Of a stretch of DNA of 64,000 nt, positions 16,480-26,801 are shown in pieces. The notes under the pieces were generated by a model. It saw only the letters and a list, made by a program, of their open reading frames with translations, was not told where the DNA came from and ran no database searches. Both the position numbers and the translations under genes were made by a program. The DNA is from Corynebacterium appendicis CIP 107643 (GTDB lineage: Bacteria > Actinomycetota > Actinomycetes > Mycobacteriales > Mycobacteriaceae): positions 1,116,001-1,180,000 of the forward strand of contig NZ_CP046976.1 in the NCBI RefSeq assembly GCF_030408415.1, in the 5' to 3' direction. Each line of letters starts with the position of its first letter. The stretch's first letter is position 1.

Positions 16480-19338
16480 GTGGCTGAAAAACTGACGGTG
16501 CGCGGCGCACGCGAGCATAACCTCAAGGGCGTGGACGTGGAGCTGCCGCGCGACAAGATGGTGGTGTTCACGGGGCTGTCGGGTTCCGGCAAGTCGTCGC
16601 TGGCGTTCGACACGATCTTCGCGGAGGGGCAGCGGCGCTACGTCGAGTCGCTGAGCTCGTACGCCCGCATGTTCTTGGGGCAGATGGATAAGCCCGACGT
16701 CGAGTACATCGACGGGCTGAGTCCAGCCGTGTCCATTGACCAGAAGTCGACGAACCGCAACCCGCGCTCCACGGTGGGCACGATCACGGAGATCTACGAC
16801 TACCTGCGCCTGCTGTACTCGCGTGCGGGCACACCGCACTGCCCGGTGTGCGATGCGGTGATTCAACGACAGACGCCGCAGCAGATCGTCGACCGCGTCA
16901 TGGAGCAGCCGGAGCGCACGAAATTTCAGGTGCTCGCCCCCATCGTGCGCAAGCGCAAGGGCGAGTTCGTGGACCTCTTCGCGGACTTGTCGGCGCAGGG
17001 CTACGCACGCGTCACCGTCGACGGGGAGACGCACCAGCTCTCTGACCCGCCGAAACTGGAGAAGCAGGTCAAGCACAATATCGACGCTGTCGTCGACCGC
17101 TTGACGGTCAAGGAGAGCCAGAAGCAGCGCCTCACCGACTCGGTGGAGACCGCGCTGAAGCTCGCCGACGGACTTGTCGCTTTCGATTGGGTCGAGCGCG
17201 AGCAGGACGATCCAGGTCGCGTGGAGGTCTTCTCCGAGAAGACGGCGTGCCCGAATGGCCACAAGCTCTCCGTCGAGGAGTACGAGCCGCGCGCGTTCTC
17301 CTTCAACTCGCCGTTCGGCGCGTGTCCCGCCTGTGACGGCCTGGGCACCCGCTCGGAGATCGACGAGGACCTCGTCATTCCCGACCCGGACGCGCCTGCA
17401 GTCGATGCGTTCCAACCGTGGAACTCGTCGCCGAACAAGGGCTATTTCGAAAAGCTTGTCGTCGCGTTGGCGAAAGCGGAAGGGTTCGACGCGCACGCGC
17501 CGCTGTCGTCCCTGAGCGCGAAGCACCGCAAGGCGCTTATCGACGGAACGTCCACCAAAGTCTCCGTCCGCTACAAGAACCGCTACGGCCGGCAGCGTTC
17601 TTTCACCTCCGCCTTTGAAGGCGTGAAGGGGTATTTGCAGCGCAAGATCGAACAGTCCGAGTCCGAGCACGCGAAGGAGCGCTACCTGGCGTATACCCGC
17701 GAGGTGGCCTGTCCGACGTGCAAGGGCACGCGTTTGAAACCAGAGATTCTCGCGGTGCGCCTGGATTCCACCACTCACGGCGAGAAGTCCATTGCAGGCC
17801 TGACGGAGCTGTCCATCGAGGACGCGTCCGAGTACTTGGACCATCTCGTTCTCGGCTACCGCGAAGAGATGATCGCCGGCGCAGTGCTGCGCGAGATCCA
17901 GGCGCGCCTGCACTTCCTGCTCGACGTTGGCCTGAACTACCTCACGTTGTCGCGGTCGGCCGGCACGCTCTCCGGCGGCGAGGCCCAGCGTATCCGTCTG
18001 GCCACGCAGATCGGTTCCGGTCTAGCGGGCGTGCTGTACGTTCTCGACGAGCCGTCGATCGGCCTGCACCAGCGTGACAACCAGCGCTTGATCGCCACGC
18101 TGCAGAAGCTGCGCGACATCGGCAACACCCTCGTCGTCGTCGAGCACGACGAGGACACCATCCGCGCCTCCGACTGGCTTGTCGACGTCGGGCCTCTCGC
18201 TGGCGAATATGGCGGCCAGATCGTCTACCAGGGCGAGCCGAAGGGCATCGAGAAAGCGGAGAACTCTCTCACCGGTGATTACCTTTCTGGCAGAAAGGTG
18301 ATTGAGGTGCCGGAGGAAAGGCGGGGCGTCGATAAGCAGCGCATGCTGAAGATCGTCGGTGCGCGCGAGAACAACCTCGATAACGTCTCTGTGAACGTTC
18401 CGCTCGGCGTGCTGACTGCCGTGACTGGCGTGTCAGGATCAGGTAAGTCGACGCTGGTGAACCAGACTCTGGCGAAGACGCTCCAGAACCGCCTCAACGG
18501 CGCCCGCCAGGTGCCGGGGCGCGTGAAGAAGGTCGAGGGGCTCGAGCACCTGGACAAGCTCGTGCAGGTGGACCAGTCGCCGATCGGCCGCACGCCGCGG
18601 TCGAACCCGGCGACGTACACTGGCGTGTTCGACAAGATCCGCACCCTGTTCGCCGAGACACAGGAGGCGAAGGTCCGCGGCTACAAGGCCGGGCGCTTCT
18701 CCTTCAACGTCAAGGGCGGGCGCTGCGAGGCGTGCCGCGGCGACGGCACCATCAAGATCGAGATGAACTTTCTGCCGGACGTCTACGTCCCGTGCGAGGT
18801 GTGCGGCGGCGCGCGCTACAACCGCGAGACCCTCGAGGTGCGCTACAAGGGCAAGAACATCGCCGAAGTGCTGGACATGCCGATCAGGGAGGCCACCGAG
18901 TTCTTCGAGCCCATCACCTCGATCCACCGCTACCTGCAGACGCTGTGCGACGTCGGACTCGGCTACGTCCGACTCGGCCAGGCTGCCACGACGCTGTCCG
19001 GCGGCGAGGCCCAGCGCGTGAAGTTGGCGGCCGAGCTGCAGAAGCGCTCCAACGGACGCACGGTCTACATTCTCGACGAGCCGACCACTGGCCTGCACTT
19101 CGAGGACATCCGCAAGCTCATGCTGGTCCTCAACGGGCTGGTGGACAAGGGCAACTCCGTTCTGGTCATCGAGCACAACCTCGATGTGATCAAATGCGCC
19201 GACTGGATCATCGACATGGGTCCCGAGGGCGGTTCCGGCGGCGGCACCGTCGTTGCGCAGGGCACGCCCGAGGATGTCGCCACGGTCGACGGCTCATTCA
19301 CCGGCCAGTTCCTGTCCGAGGTCCTGCCGGCGAAGTAA
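16480..19338 (+). CDS. uvrA: Excinuclease ABC subunit UvrA
   Basis: The 952-residue damage sensor of nucleotide excision repair, with two ABC ATPase modules. The first Walker A is [13 protein letters not shown] and the second [14 protein letters not shown] signatures are [13 protein letters not shown] and [13 protein letters not shown]. Zinc modules with paired CxxC are visible (CPNGH to CPAC near 265-290; CEAC to CEVC near 745-770). Start is GTG at 16480. Length is standard. Two copies of the GCTTATCGACG motif fall inside this gene. Confidence 0.98.
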   Translation: MAEKLTVRGAREHNLKGVDVELPRDKMVVFTGLSGSGKSSLAFDTIFAEGQRRYVESLSSYARMFLGQMDKPDVEYIDGLSPAVSIDQKSTNRNPRSTVGTITEIYDYLRLLYSRAGTPHCPVCDAVIQRQTPQQIVDRVMEQPERTKFQVLAPIVRKRKGEFVDLFADLSAQGYARVTVDGETHQLSDPPKLEKQVKHNIDAVVDRLTVKESQKQRLTDSVETALKLADGLVAFDWVEREQDDPGRVEVFSEKTACPNGHKLSVEEYEPRAFSFNSPFGACPACDGLGTRSEIDEDLVIPDPDAPAVDAFQPWNSSPNKGYFEKLVVALAKAEGFDAHAPLSSLSAKHRKALIDGTSTKVSVRYKNRYGRQRSFTSAFEGVKGYLQRKIEQSESEHAKERYLAYTREVACPTCKGTRLKPEILAVRLDSTTHGEKSIAGLTELSIEDASEYLDHLVLGYREEMIAGAVLREIQARLHFLLDVGLNYLTLSRSAGTLSGGEAQRIRLATQIGSGLAGVLYVLDEPSIGLHQRDNQRLIATLQKLRDIGNTLVVVEHDEDTIRASDWLVDVGPLAGEYGGQIVYQGEPKGIEKAENSLTGDYLSGRKVIEVPEERRGVDKQRMLKIVGARENNLDNVSVNVPLGVLTAVTGVSGSGKSTLVNQTLAKTLQNRLNGARQVPGRVKKVEGLEHLDKLVQVDQSPIGRTPRSNPATYTGVFDKIRTLFAETQEAKVRGYKAGRFSFNVKGGRCEACRGDGTIKIEMNFLPDVYVPCEVCGGARYNRETLEVRYKGKNIAEVLDMPIREATEFFEPITSIHRYLQTLCDVGLGYVRLGQAATTLSGGEAQRVKLAAELQKRSNGRTVYILDEPTTGLHFEDIRKLMLVLNGLVDKGNSVLVIEHNLDVIKCADWIIDMGPEGGSGGGTVVAQGTPEDVATVDGSFTGQFLSEVLPAK
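17535..17545 (+). repeat. GCTTATCGACG motif, copy 7
   Basis: Within uvrA, read as CTT-ATC-GAC (Leu-Ile-Asp). Confidence 0.85.
18327..18337 (-). repeat. GCTTATCGACG motif, copy 8
   Basis: Second copy within uvrA, opposite orientation, read as GTC-GAT-AAG (Val-Asp-Lys). Confidence 0.85.
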
Positions 19339-19362
19339 CCGTCGCCTGCGCCCGAGCGTTAG

Positions 19363-21780
19363 TTAGCGTGGGTCCGCTTCCGGCCCGGCGATGTCACGTC
19401 CACTAGCCTCACGGGCGGCGGGAGTGCCGTTGCCTGCTGCCTGGCCGTGCTCGGTGGCTGTCTTAGTCTTTTCGTTGGCCATATCACCGTGCTCGGGAAA
19501 GGGGCCTTGGGGCGACTTCTGTTCCGGAGCGGGCTCTGGTCCGCGGCTCACAGCCACACTGATGCGCGGCTCCGGGTTCTCGGTTCCCGGATTTCTACGC
19601 TCCGGGGGTTGCGGCGCATCTGCAAAAGCGGGCTGGGACGAAACGTTCGGAAAGGGGTCAACGCCTTCCTGCGTTGCAGAGTCGTCGTACGGATTCGGCA
19701 CCGCGTTCCCATTTGCTGGGAGAGAGCCTGAAGCAACGTCCTTTCTCCCAGCGCTGTCGCCGTTGCGCTGCTCCCCGAGCACAGCCACTGCGATGAGCAA
19801 CAGGCCACAGACAACGAAGGTGATCACGCGCGGGATGCCGCTGAGCGAGGCCATGTCGAACAGCACGAGTTTTGCAGTCGCGCAGATCGCGATGACTAGG
19901 CCCGCGACGCGGGCAGCCTTTGGATCGGCGCCCGGCCTTGGGCGTTTGACGATGAGCCAGGCCGCGAGTGCCATCCAGGAGATGGAGACGATCATGTGCC
20001 CCACGAAGAAGCCGACCTGGAAGCCTTGCGGCCCAGCGCACGCGCTGTCCAGGCCGATTTCGGGAGTGGACGACCCCTTGCTGTAACAGTTCGGCGAAAC
20101 GAGCTCGCCGATGGCTGTCGAGGCGGTGACAATGCCCACGACGGAGAACAACAGTCCGGCGGCGGCAAAAAGATTTCTCACGGCCGGTTTCAGGGAACGC
20201 CACAGCCTGAACTGGCTGGCTGCGAATCCGAGGAACGCGATGAGAGCTAGGCCCACAGCGAGGTCGTAGGCAGATGCATAGCGCGCCAAACTGCTGAAGA
20301 TCGTGCTTGGGATCCAATTGTGAATGGCGAAGAACAGCGCCACCGACCATGCGGTGAGCAATGGAACCTTGTGCGCCGCTCGGAAACGCATGAGTACCAG
20401 AACGGCTGCGAAAACAACGAGAAAAACGACGACAGAGATGGTCTCAGGAAGCGTCCTCCGCTCGGCCGTTGCACCCGCGTCGATGATCACGGGAACGAAG
20501 GTGAACGGAAGGATCCCCAGCCATGCAGAAAGACAAACATCGCCGTGAGCGGCCTGCTCCGGGTCGCGTGCTCGGAATCGCAGCACGCCGATGAGAGTGG
20601 TGGCAGCGAGCGTGACCACCACCGGCACCCACGGCGAGACCCACCAGATCACAGTGTAAGACGTCAGAATCACGGCTGCGGGCGCATAGATGGACGTGAA
20701 ATTGCGAGTGTTCAACGATAGCTGCCGGATGGGGAAATAGCGGTCGCCGATGATCAAGAGAAAGACGCCGACGTAAGCAACGAGAGGCACAGAGCCCAAG
20801 TCGTTTTGGAACCACGTCACGAATGAAAGCAGAATGAGCTGGCGAATCAGCATGGCCGCGGTGAGCAGTCGAGTGGCCACCGCCAGTCGGGGAGTCGTTG
20901 TCGACGGGATGATCCAGGTGCAGACGAGCGCCAATGGCGGGTAGAACATCGGCAGCAGGGCATTGGCGACGCTGTGGTCGAAAATCGGGCCTGCGAAGAA
21001 GAGGAAGGCAATGCACATGCACAGCACCAGCCACATGTTCTTTCGCCAGATGGCCATCCCGAGGAACGCTATCCACACAGCTAACGCCGCGACGTTCAAT
21101 CCGGTCGGCGATAGCCAGTGCTGGGAGTGCGTCATATAGGCGAGGTCAGCGAGGACGACCAAAAACGATGTCGCATACAGAGCTGTTACACCCGGCTGCG
21201 CGCCATGGCGGATATCGATCCTCACACCGATGCCGAGAAGAATGAGCGCGAAAAGAAGGGCTCCGACAGCTCGGCCGACAGGCCCGAGCAACCCCGACTG
21301 AATAGCGAGAGCGACACCGAAGCTCGCGCCGATGAACGTGATGATCGACCCAAGGACTGCCGCCGCCCGAATGACCTTTTGCTCAGTCGTCAACGGCTGC
21401 TTCACTGGCCGGGGCAGCTGCTGAGCAATGAAGGCGGGAGGCTGGCCGGGTGGCGCGACTGGCTGAGTGCCCTGGCTGAACGGCGGTGGTAGCGGACCCG
21501 CGGTCGAACCCGGTCCGCGGGGCGCAGCTGGTTGCCTGGGTGGTGCGGGTGGTCCAGGATGCGGCGGGCGCGGCGGTCGATCAGCCGGGGCAGGAGCATC
21601 TCCTGGCCCGCCGCTACGAGGGGCCCCGAGGTGATCAACCGGCGCAGGAGGACCGGGGGAACGGAGGTGGTCGAGGTTGAGGGAGAGGTCGTCGATAAGC
21701 TGTTGCGCGTGGTCCGAGGTGGACCGCAACTCGGCTAGTGTCTTCTTGATGTGCGCGATGCGCTGGTCGTCGCTGTTCAT
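19363..21780 (-). CDS. DUF2339 multi-pass membrane protein
   Basis: 805 residues from ATG at 21780. Residues 1-35 form a coiled-coil start (RIAHIKKTLAELRSTSDHAQ). Residues about 40-115 are extremely Pro/Gly-rich. From about 125 to 630 some 18-20 hydrophobic helices follow, beginning AAAVLGSIITFIGASFGVAL, the pattern of DUF2339 proteins. The last ~130 residues are hydrophilic and low in complexity. The open frame continues upstream to 21831, but the ATG at 21780 begins the coiled coil. It converges on uvrA. Molecular function is unknown. Confidence 0.85.
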   Translation of the reverse strand: MNSDDQRIAHIKKTLAELRSTSDHAQQLIDDLSLNLDHLRSPGPPAPVDHLGAPRSGGPGDAPAPADRPPRPPHPGPPAPPRQPAAPRGPGSTAGPLPPPFSQGTQPVAPPGQPPAFIAQQLPRPVKQPLTTEQKVIRAAAVLGSIITFIGASFGVALAIQSGLLGPVGRAVGALLFALILLGIGVRIDIRHGAQPGVTALYATSFLVVLADLAYMTHSQHWLSPTGLNVAALAVWIAFLGMAIWRKNMWLVLCMCIAFLFFAGPIFDHSVANALLPMFYPPLALVCTWIIPSTTTPRLAVATRLLTAAMLIRQLILLSFVTWFQNDLGSVPLVAYVGVFLLIIGDRYFPIRQLSLNTRNFTSIYAPAAVILTSYTVIWWVSPWVPVVVTLAATTLIGVLRFRARDPEQAAHGDVCLSAWLGILPFTFVPVIIDAGATAERRTLPETISVVVFLVVFAAVLVLMRFRAAHKVPLLTAWSVALFFAIHNWIPSTIFSSLARYASAYDLAVGLALIAFLGFAASQFRLWRSLKPAVRNLFAAAGLLFSVVGIVTASTAIGELVSPNCYSKGSSTPEIGLDSACAGPQGFQVGFFVGHMIVSISWMALAAWLIVKRPRPGADPKAARVAGLVIAICATAKLVLFDMASLSGIPRVITFVVCGLLLIAVAVLGEQRNGDSAGRKDVASGSLPANGNAVPNPYDDSATQEGVDPFPNVSSQPAFADAPQPPERRNPGTENPEPRISVAVSRGPEPAPEQKSPQGPFPEHGDMANEKTKTATEHGQAAGNGTPAAREASGRDIAGPEADPR
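21690..21700 (-). repeat. GCTTATCGACG motif, copy 9
   Basis: Within the N-terminal coiled coil of the DUF2339 gene (minus strand), read as CTT-ATC-GAC. Confidence 0.85.
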
Positions 21781-22043
21781 GGTTCTCCTCGCTGAAATGG
21801 GCTTATCCGTTAGACGGTGCGAGGCGGACAAAAGGTTCCCGGCGAACCGAAAGTTTATGAAGATTTTGTCCGGCGGCCCACAAGTGCTACTGTCTTACCC
21901 ACTACCGCCTGACGCGCCGCAAAGCGCGCGGGTTGCAAGTGGAGTTTCTCCCACCTGATGCCGCCGAGAAAGGAAGGCTAAGGGTAAAAACAACGGTACG
22001 AAGCGCACTCGTAATGCGCGGACTGCCGTGTTGAGGATGAGCT

Positions 22044-22086
22044 CCCACGTGCCACTGCGAAACGACGCAGAGGAACGTGGGTTTTT
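22044..22086 (+). promoter_or_regulatory. Leader terminator/attenuator upstream of infC
   Basis: CCCACGT (22044-22050) pairs with ACGTGGG (22075-22081), enclosing a second small stem CTGCG/CGCAG. A run of five T follows directly (22082-22086). This intrinsic-terminator shape lies within the leader, about 70 bases before infC, so it should control read-through into infC-rpmI-rplT. Attenuation by L20 is known for the same operon in Bacillus; the mechanism here is inferred. Confidence 0.65.
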
Positions 22087-22158
22087 GTCGTGGAGGGAGC
22101 GCTGCACGAGCGATTCGGTAGCGAACAGCACACGTCTTTCTCACCACTAGGAGTTCTC

Positions 22159-22680
22159 ATCAGCGCTGAAGCTCGGATCAACGAACGCATCCGCGTTCCG
22201 GAAGTTCGTCTTGTCGGCCCGTCCGGCGAGCAGGTTGGAATTGTCCGTACCGATGATGCACGCAAGCTCGCGTACGAAGCCGACCTCGATCTGGTCGAGG
22301 TCGCGCCGAAGGCGAAGCCGCCGGTGTGCAAGATCATGGACTACGGCAAGTACAAGTACGAGCAGGCCCAGAAGGCCCGCGAGTCCCGTAAGAACCAGCA
22401 GCAGACGGTGGTCAAGGAACAGAAGTTCCGCCCGAAGATCGATGAGCACGACTACCAGACGAAGAAGAGCAACGTTGAGCGCTTCTTGGAGAAGGGCAAC
22501 AAGGTCAAGGTGACCATCATGTTCCGCGGCCGCGAGCAGTCGCGCCCGGAGCTCGGCTACCGCCTGCTGGAACGCCTCGCTGAGGACATCCAGGAGGTCG
22601 GCCAGGTCGAGTCCCGTCCGAAGCAGGATGGCCGCAACATGACCATGGTTCTTGGGCCCGTTCGCAAGGGTAAGAAGTAG
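22159..22680 (+). CDS. infC: Translation initiation factor IF-3 (apparent AUC start)
   Basis: 173 residues if translation begins at ATC 22159. IF-3 keeps ribosomal subunits apart and proofreads the start codon. The N-terminal domain ([20 protein letters not shown]), the Lys-rich linker and the C-terminal domain ([20 protein letters not shown]) are complete. AGGAG stands five bases before the ATC, and homology begins immediately after it. No ATG, GTG or TTG lies nearby in frame; a GTG at 22090 would add 23 unrelated residues and sits next to the leader hairpin. Non-canonical starts (AUU, AUC) are established for infC and allow IF-3 to limit its own synthesis. Confidence 0.93.
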   Translation: MSAEARINERIRVPEVRLVGPSGEQVGIVRTDDARKLAYEADLDLVEVAPKAKPPVCKIMDYGKYKYEQAQKARESRKNQQQTVVKEQKFRPKIDEHDYQTKKSNVERFLEKGNKVKVTIMFRGREQSRPELGYRLLERLAEDIQEVGQVESRPKQDGRNMTMVLGPVRKGKK

Positions 22681-22731
22681 AGTTCCGCCGGCCGGGCCGG
22701 CGAAACGAGTAAAGCTAAAGGATTTACCACT

Positions 22732-22926
22732 ATGAAGCAGAAGACCCACAAGGGCACCGCAAAGCGCATCAAGGTCACCGGTTCCGGCAAGCTGCGCCGC
22801 GAGCAGGCCGGTAAGCGCCACCTGAACGAGAAGCTGTCAGCGAAGCGTCGCCGTAAGCTGTCCGGCACCACCGACGTCGCCAAGGGCGATGTCAAGCGCA
22901 CCAAGCGCCTCCTCGGCAAGGCTTAA
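22732..22926 (+). CDS. rpmI: 50S ribosomal protein L35
   Basis: 64 residues, very basic, with the L35 start [20 protein letters not shown] and the [16 protein letters not shown] segment. It lies 51 bases after infC and 59 before rplT in the universal infC-rpmI-rplT order. AAAGGA precedes the start. It is a structural component of the large ribosomal subunit. Confidence 0.98.
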   Translation: MKQKTHKGTAKRIKVTGSGKLRREQAGKRHLNEKLSAKRRRKLSGTTDVAKGDVKRTKRLLGKA

Positions 22927-22985
22927 TAGAGCGCCTGCCTTCAGAAATAAACACCTACATCTCTCACAAGTAAGGAAGTATCACT

Positions 22986-23369
22986 GTGGCACGTGTTAAG
23001 CGCTCAGTTAACGCCAAGAAGAAGCGCCGCGACATTCTGAAGTCCGCCAAGGGCTACCGCGGCCAGCGTTCCCGCCTGTACCGCAAGGCGAAGGAGCAGT
23101 GGCTGCACTCCCAGACTTACGCGTACCGCGACCGTCGCGCCCGTAAGTCTGAGTTCCGCAAGCTGTGGATCCAGCGCATCAACGCTGCGGCCCGCATGAA
23201 CGACATCACCTACAACCGTCTCATCCACGGCCTGAAGCTGGCCGAGGTCGAGGTGGACCGCAAGATCCTTGCTGACCTGGCTGTGAACGACTTCGCCGCG
23301 TTCTCCGCTATTTGCGAGGTCGCGAAGAACGCTTTGCCGGAGGACGTCAACGCGCCGAAGGCCGCCTAA
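22986..23369 (+). CDS. rplT: 50S ribosomal protein L20
   Basis: 127 residues from a GTG at 22986 with AAGGAAG upstream. It shows the L20 signature [20 protein letters not shown] and [18 protein letters not shown]20 is needed for early 50S assembly and, in Bacillus, represses its own operon through the leader. It ends the operon; a strong terminator follows 18 bases after its stop. Confidence 0.98.
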   Translation: MARVKRSVNAKKKRRDILKSAKGYRGQRSRLYRKAKEQWLHSQTYAYRDRRARKSEFRKLWIQRINAAARMNDITYNRLIHGLKLAEVEVDRKILADLAVNDFAAFSAICEVAKNALPEDVNAPKAA

Positions 23370-23378
23370 GAGCTTTTC

Positions 23379-23389
23379 GCTTATCGACG
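23379..23389 (+). repeat. GCTTATCGACG motif, copy 10
   Basis: The only intergenic copy: just after rplT, overlapping the left arm of the operon terminator by two bases. Confidence 0.85.
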
Positions 23390-23427
23390 CCCCGCTGCTC
23401 CCGATTCCGCCCCGGGACAGCGGGGCG
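23388..23427 (+). terminator. Terminator of the infC-rpmI-rplT operon
   Basis: CGCCCCGCTG (23388-23397) pairs perfectly with CAGCGGGGCG (23418-23427), a ten-base stem followed by TTGTG. A GCTTATCGACG motif copy abuts and slightly overlaps the left arm. Confidence 0.75.
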
Positions 23428-23565
23428 TTGTGCTGCAATTTGTCGTGTCTGCCGCGGAGCGCCGCCGTGGGCGGGCTCATGGGTAGGCGTAGCTCGGCGG
23501 CGGGGAGGGCCGGTCACACAAGGCGTAATAGCGCTGGCGGGATAGTGCTTATACGCTGGGTCAGC

Positions 23566-24375
23566 ATGAGTCTGGATTTCTCGCAGCCTTTCACTGAACG
23601 CACGCCGCGCTTGGTCAACGCGGGGAAACTGAAGCGGGCGGCGGGGCGTCGTAAAGCGAAAGCTTTTTTGGCGGAGGGGGAGAACTCCGTTGAGGCTGCT
23701 GTGGCGACAGGCGCGGCGACGGACCTGTTCGTGACGGAGGCGGCGGCGGACCGGTTCGCGGATGTGGTGACGGCGGCGGGCTACATGGACGTGTTCACGC
23801 ACGCGATCACGGACAAGGCCGCGCAGACCCTGACCGACACTGTGCACACGACGGGACTTTTCGCGGTGTGCAAGCCGGTGACGTGGACGCTCGGCTCGAT
23901 CCTGAAGGGTCGGCCGAAGCTCGTCGCGGTGTGCGTGGAGACGAACGACCCGGGCAACGCCGGCACGATCATCCGGCTCGTGGACGCGCTCGGCGCTGAC
24001 GCTGTCGTCTTCGCCGGCGACACGGTCGACCCGGAGTCCCCGAAGGTCGTGCGCTCGTCCGCCGGCTCGCTGTTCCACGTGCCGGTCGCCCGCGAGCGCG
24101 ACATCAAGGGGGCACTCGGGCAGCTGAGGGCAGCAGGCTTATCGACGTTCGCCACCACCATGCACGGCGACGTCAACCTCGCCGATTCCGGTGATGTGCT
24201 CGACCAGCCGACCGCGTGGCTGTTCGGCAACGAAGCCCACGGCTTGCCCGAGGACGTCCTCGAGTCCGCCGATTACACAGTCTCCATCCCGATCCAGGGA
24301 TCGGCCGAGTCGCTGAACCTCTCCACCGCCGCGTCGATTTGCTTGTGGGAGTCGGCGAAGACGCTCGGCGACTGA
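23566..24375 (+). CDS. SpoU/TrmH-family RNA 2'-O-methyltransferase
   Basis: A 269-residue SPOUT methyltransferase that methylates rRNA or tRNA ribose. The N-terminal substrate-binding part contains KRAAGRRKAKAFLAEGEN. The knotted catalytic domain shows NDPGNAGTIIRLVDALGAD, WLFGNEAHGLPEDVL and IPIQGSAESLNLSTAASI, the three SpoU motifs with the conserved Asn, Glu and Ser. ATG at 23566 fits homologues; TATACG ten bases upstream could be the -10 of a leaderless mRNA. In many genomes a member of this family lies between rplT and pheS, as here. Confidence 0.93.
   Translation: MSLDFSQPFTERTPRLVNAGKLKRAAGRRKAKAFLAEGENSVEAAVATGAATDLFVTEAAADRFADVVTAAGYMDVFTHAITDKAAQTLTDTVHTTGLFAVCKPVTWTLGSILKGRPKLVAVCVETNDPGNAGTIIRLVDALGADAVVFAGDTVDPESPKVVRSSAGSLFHVPVARERDIKGALGQLRAAGLSTFATTMHGDVNLADSGDVLDQPTAWLFGNEAHGLPEDVLESADYTVSIPIQGSAESLNLSTAASICLWESAKTLGD
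24137..24147 (+). repeat. GCTTATCGACG motif, copy 11
   Basis: Within the SpoU-type methyltransferase gene, read in another frame as GGC-TTA-TCG-ACG, using TTA, the rarest Leu codon in such genomes. Confidence 0.85.
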
Positions 24376-25454
24376 CCCCCAAGTCGATCCGGCGTCAGTG
24401 GGTCACCCCTGGGAAGACGGCGGGGGACCAGAGGGTCGTTGCCCGTCTGGAGGCTCGGACATTCCTTCTGGAGGCTGCCCTCCCGGGCCTCCCGGTCCGC
24501 CACCGCTGTGAGGGGCAGAATTGCCGCCGGAGTTCGGTGTCGTGGTGTCGTGGTGTCGATGGCGATATCGAGTTCCATGTCGTACCCGCTTTCAATGCTG
24601 CCACTGAAACTCGGCAGTTGGCCCTCCCATCCGTCGCTGAAAACATTGTCGGTGTCCAAGGAGGCGCCGGAGTACGGTGTCCGCGACTTCGTGTAGTTGT
24701 CTGTTTGATAGACGGCATCGCACGCCTCCGCCGGGACGACGATTTGGGAGGTGAGAAGGGCATTGGAGGCATCCGAAATCTCATCCGCGGATCGGAATAT
24801 CTCGAAGTGGATATGCGGATAACGTCCCTCGTAACACCCCGGCACAATTGAGGTGAACTCAACCGAGCCGTCGTCACCCGTGACCTGCACTCCGCGCAAG
24901 TAGGTCTCGTCCTCGAGCCCCGATGAGTACATCGAATACCTGCCCTCGCCGTCGCAGTGCCAGATGTAGACCGCCGCACCGGCCATCGGTGCATTGCTGT
25001 TGACCATGTCGATGATGTTCATCTTCAGCGTCATCGGCACACCGCTCGCGGCGGTGCCGCCGCCGATCGAGCCGCGGATGTCGCGCCGCTGGACACCGAC
25101 TTCCTCAAGCACGTCGGGTCCGTTCGACCCGTCGCCGGGGTATGGACCCGCAGTTTCCGTTTTGGTTTCGGTGAGGTCGGTGGCGGAAACACCGTCGGTG
25201 GTCGACGGGGCGCCGTTCGTTGTGGTGGAAGACGAGCCGTTCCCCTTCTCCGGGTTGTTCGGTGCGCAGGTGGCCAGTGCGGCGGAACCCGCTCCGATGC
25301 CTATCAGGCCGAACAACTTACGGCGGGAGAGACGGCTTTCAATTGTCTTCACGTCGAAAGCCAGACCCTGGTCTTCGACGTCTTCGTCCTGTCTGTCGAG
25401 GACTCGACCCTCGAATGTCTTCAGACGTGGCTGCGGAAACAGCTCGTTGGACAT
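24273..25454 (-). CDS. Intradiol ring-cleavage dioxygenase-like Tat lipoprotein, 3' end frameshifted
   Basis: 393 residues as it stands. Residues 42-64 form a twin-arginine signal with lipobox (LSRRKLFG, then LATC, Cys63), so the protein should be lipid-anchored outside the membrane. The catalytic domain shows AAVYIWHCDGEGRYS and PGCYEGRYPHIHFEI, carrying the Tyr and His iron ligands of intradiol dioxygenases. After IAIDTTTP the frame is disturbed by an extra 8-bp repeat unit (24536-24559). It then reads an unrelated tail that overruns 103 bases of the convergent methyltransferase gene. Removing one unit restores a Gly/Pro-rich tail ending at TGA 24405-24403, giving 347 residues. The catalytic domain itself is intact, so activity may persist. 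Confidence 0.85.
   Translation of the reverse strand: MSNELFPQPRLKTFEGRVLDRQDEDVEDQGLAFDVKTIESRLSRRKLFGLIGIGAGSAALATCAPNNPEKGNGSSSTTTNGAPSTTDGVSATDLTETKTETAGPYPGDGSNGPDVLEEVGVQRRDIRGSIGGGTAASGVPMTLKMNIIDMVNSNAPMAGAAVYIWHCDGEGRYSMYSSGLEDETYLRGVQVTGDDGSVEFTSIVPGCYEGRYPHIHFEIFRSADEISDASNALLTSQIVVPAEACDAVYQTDNYTKSRTPYSGASLDTDNVFSDGWEGQLPSFSGSIESGYDMELDIAIDTTTPRHRTPAAILPLTAVADREAREGSLQKECPSLQTGNDPLVPRRLPRGDPLTPDRLGGQSPSVFADSHKQIDAAVERFSDSADPWIGMETV
24536..24559. repeat. 8-bp tandem repeat causing a frameshift
   Basis: GGTGTCGT, GGTGTCGT, GGTGTCGA stand head to tail (23 of 24 bases fit the unit). With two units instead of three, the dioxygenase frame ends at 24403 and no longer invades its neighbour. 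Slipped-strand gain of one unit is the simplest explanation. Confidence 0.8.
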
Positions 25455-25659
25455 GTTCAGTTGTCCTTTCCGGGTAGGCCCACTCCGCGGAGATGTCTCT
25501 GGATTCTCGGTGCGTAGCCAATCAGGACACTATTTTCTGATTCTTGGGCATCCGTCTCGTTGAGCGGTCGGCAATGCACAGATTCGTCGTGGATTAGCTT
25601 GGGCCGATGAGCCAATTGCAATAGGGCAGCCTCGACACCTCAGCGCAGAAGAGCGCGGG

Positions 25660-25665
25660 TAAGCT
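25660..25665 (+). promoter_or_regulatory. Putative -10 element for pheS-pheT
   Basis: TAAGCT lies 38 bases before the chosen pheS GTG in the 249-base gap after the dioxygenase start. No T-box-like structure or tRNA-like element is evident in the gap. Confidence 0.35.
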
Positions 25666-25679
25666 AGTCACCGTTTTGA

Positions 25680-26774
<1,095 letters not shown>

Positions 26775-26801
26775 CAGGGAAAGGTCTAAGGAGAGTAGAA
26801 A

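Noticed and set aside
16411..17913. N-terminal 500 codons of a minus-strand frame joined to the MBL hydrolase
   Set aside because: This part is antisense of uvrA; the hydrolase fold begins at the ATG at 16410.
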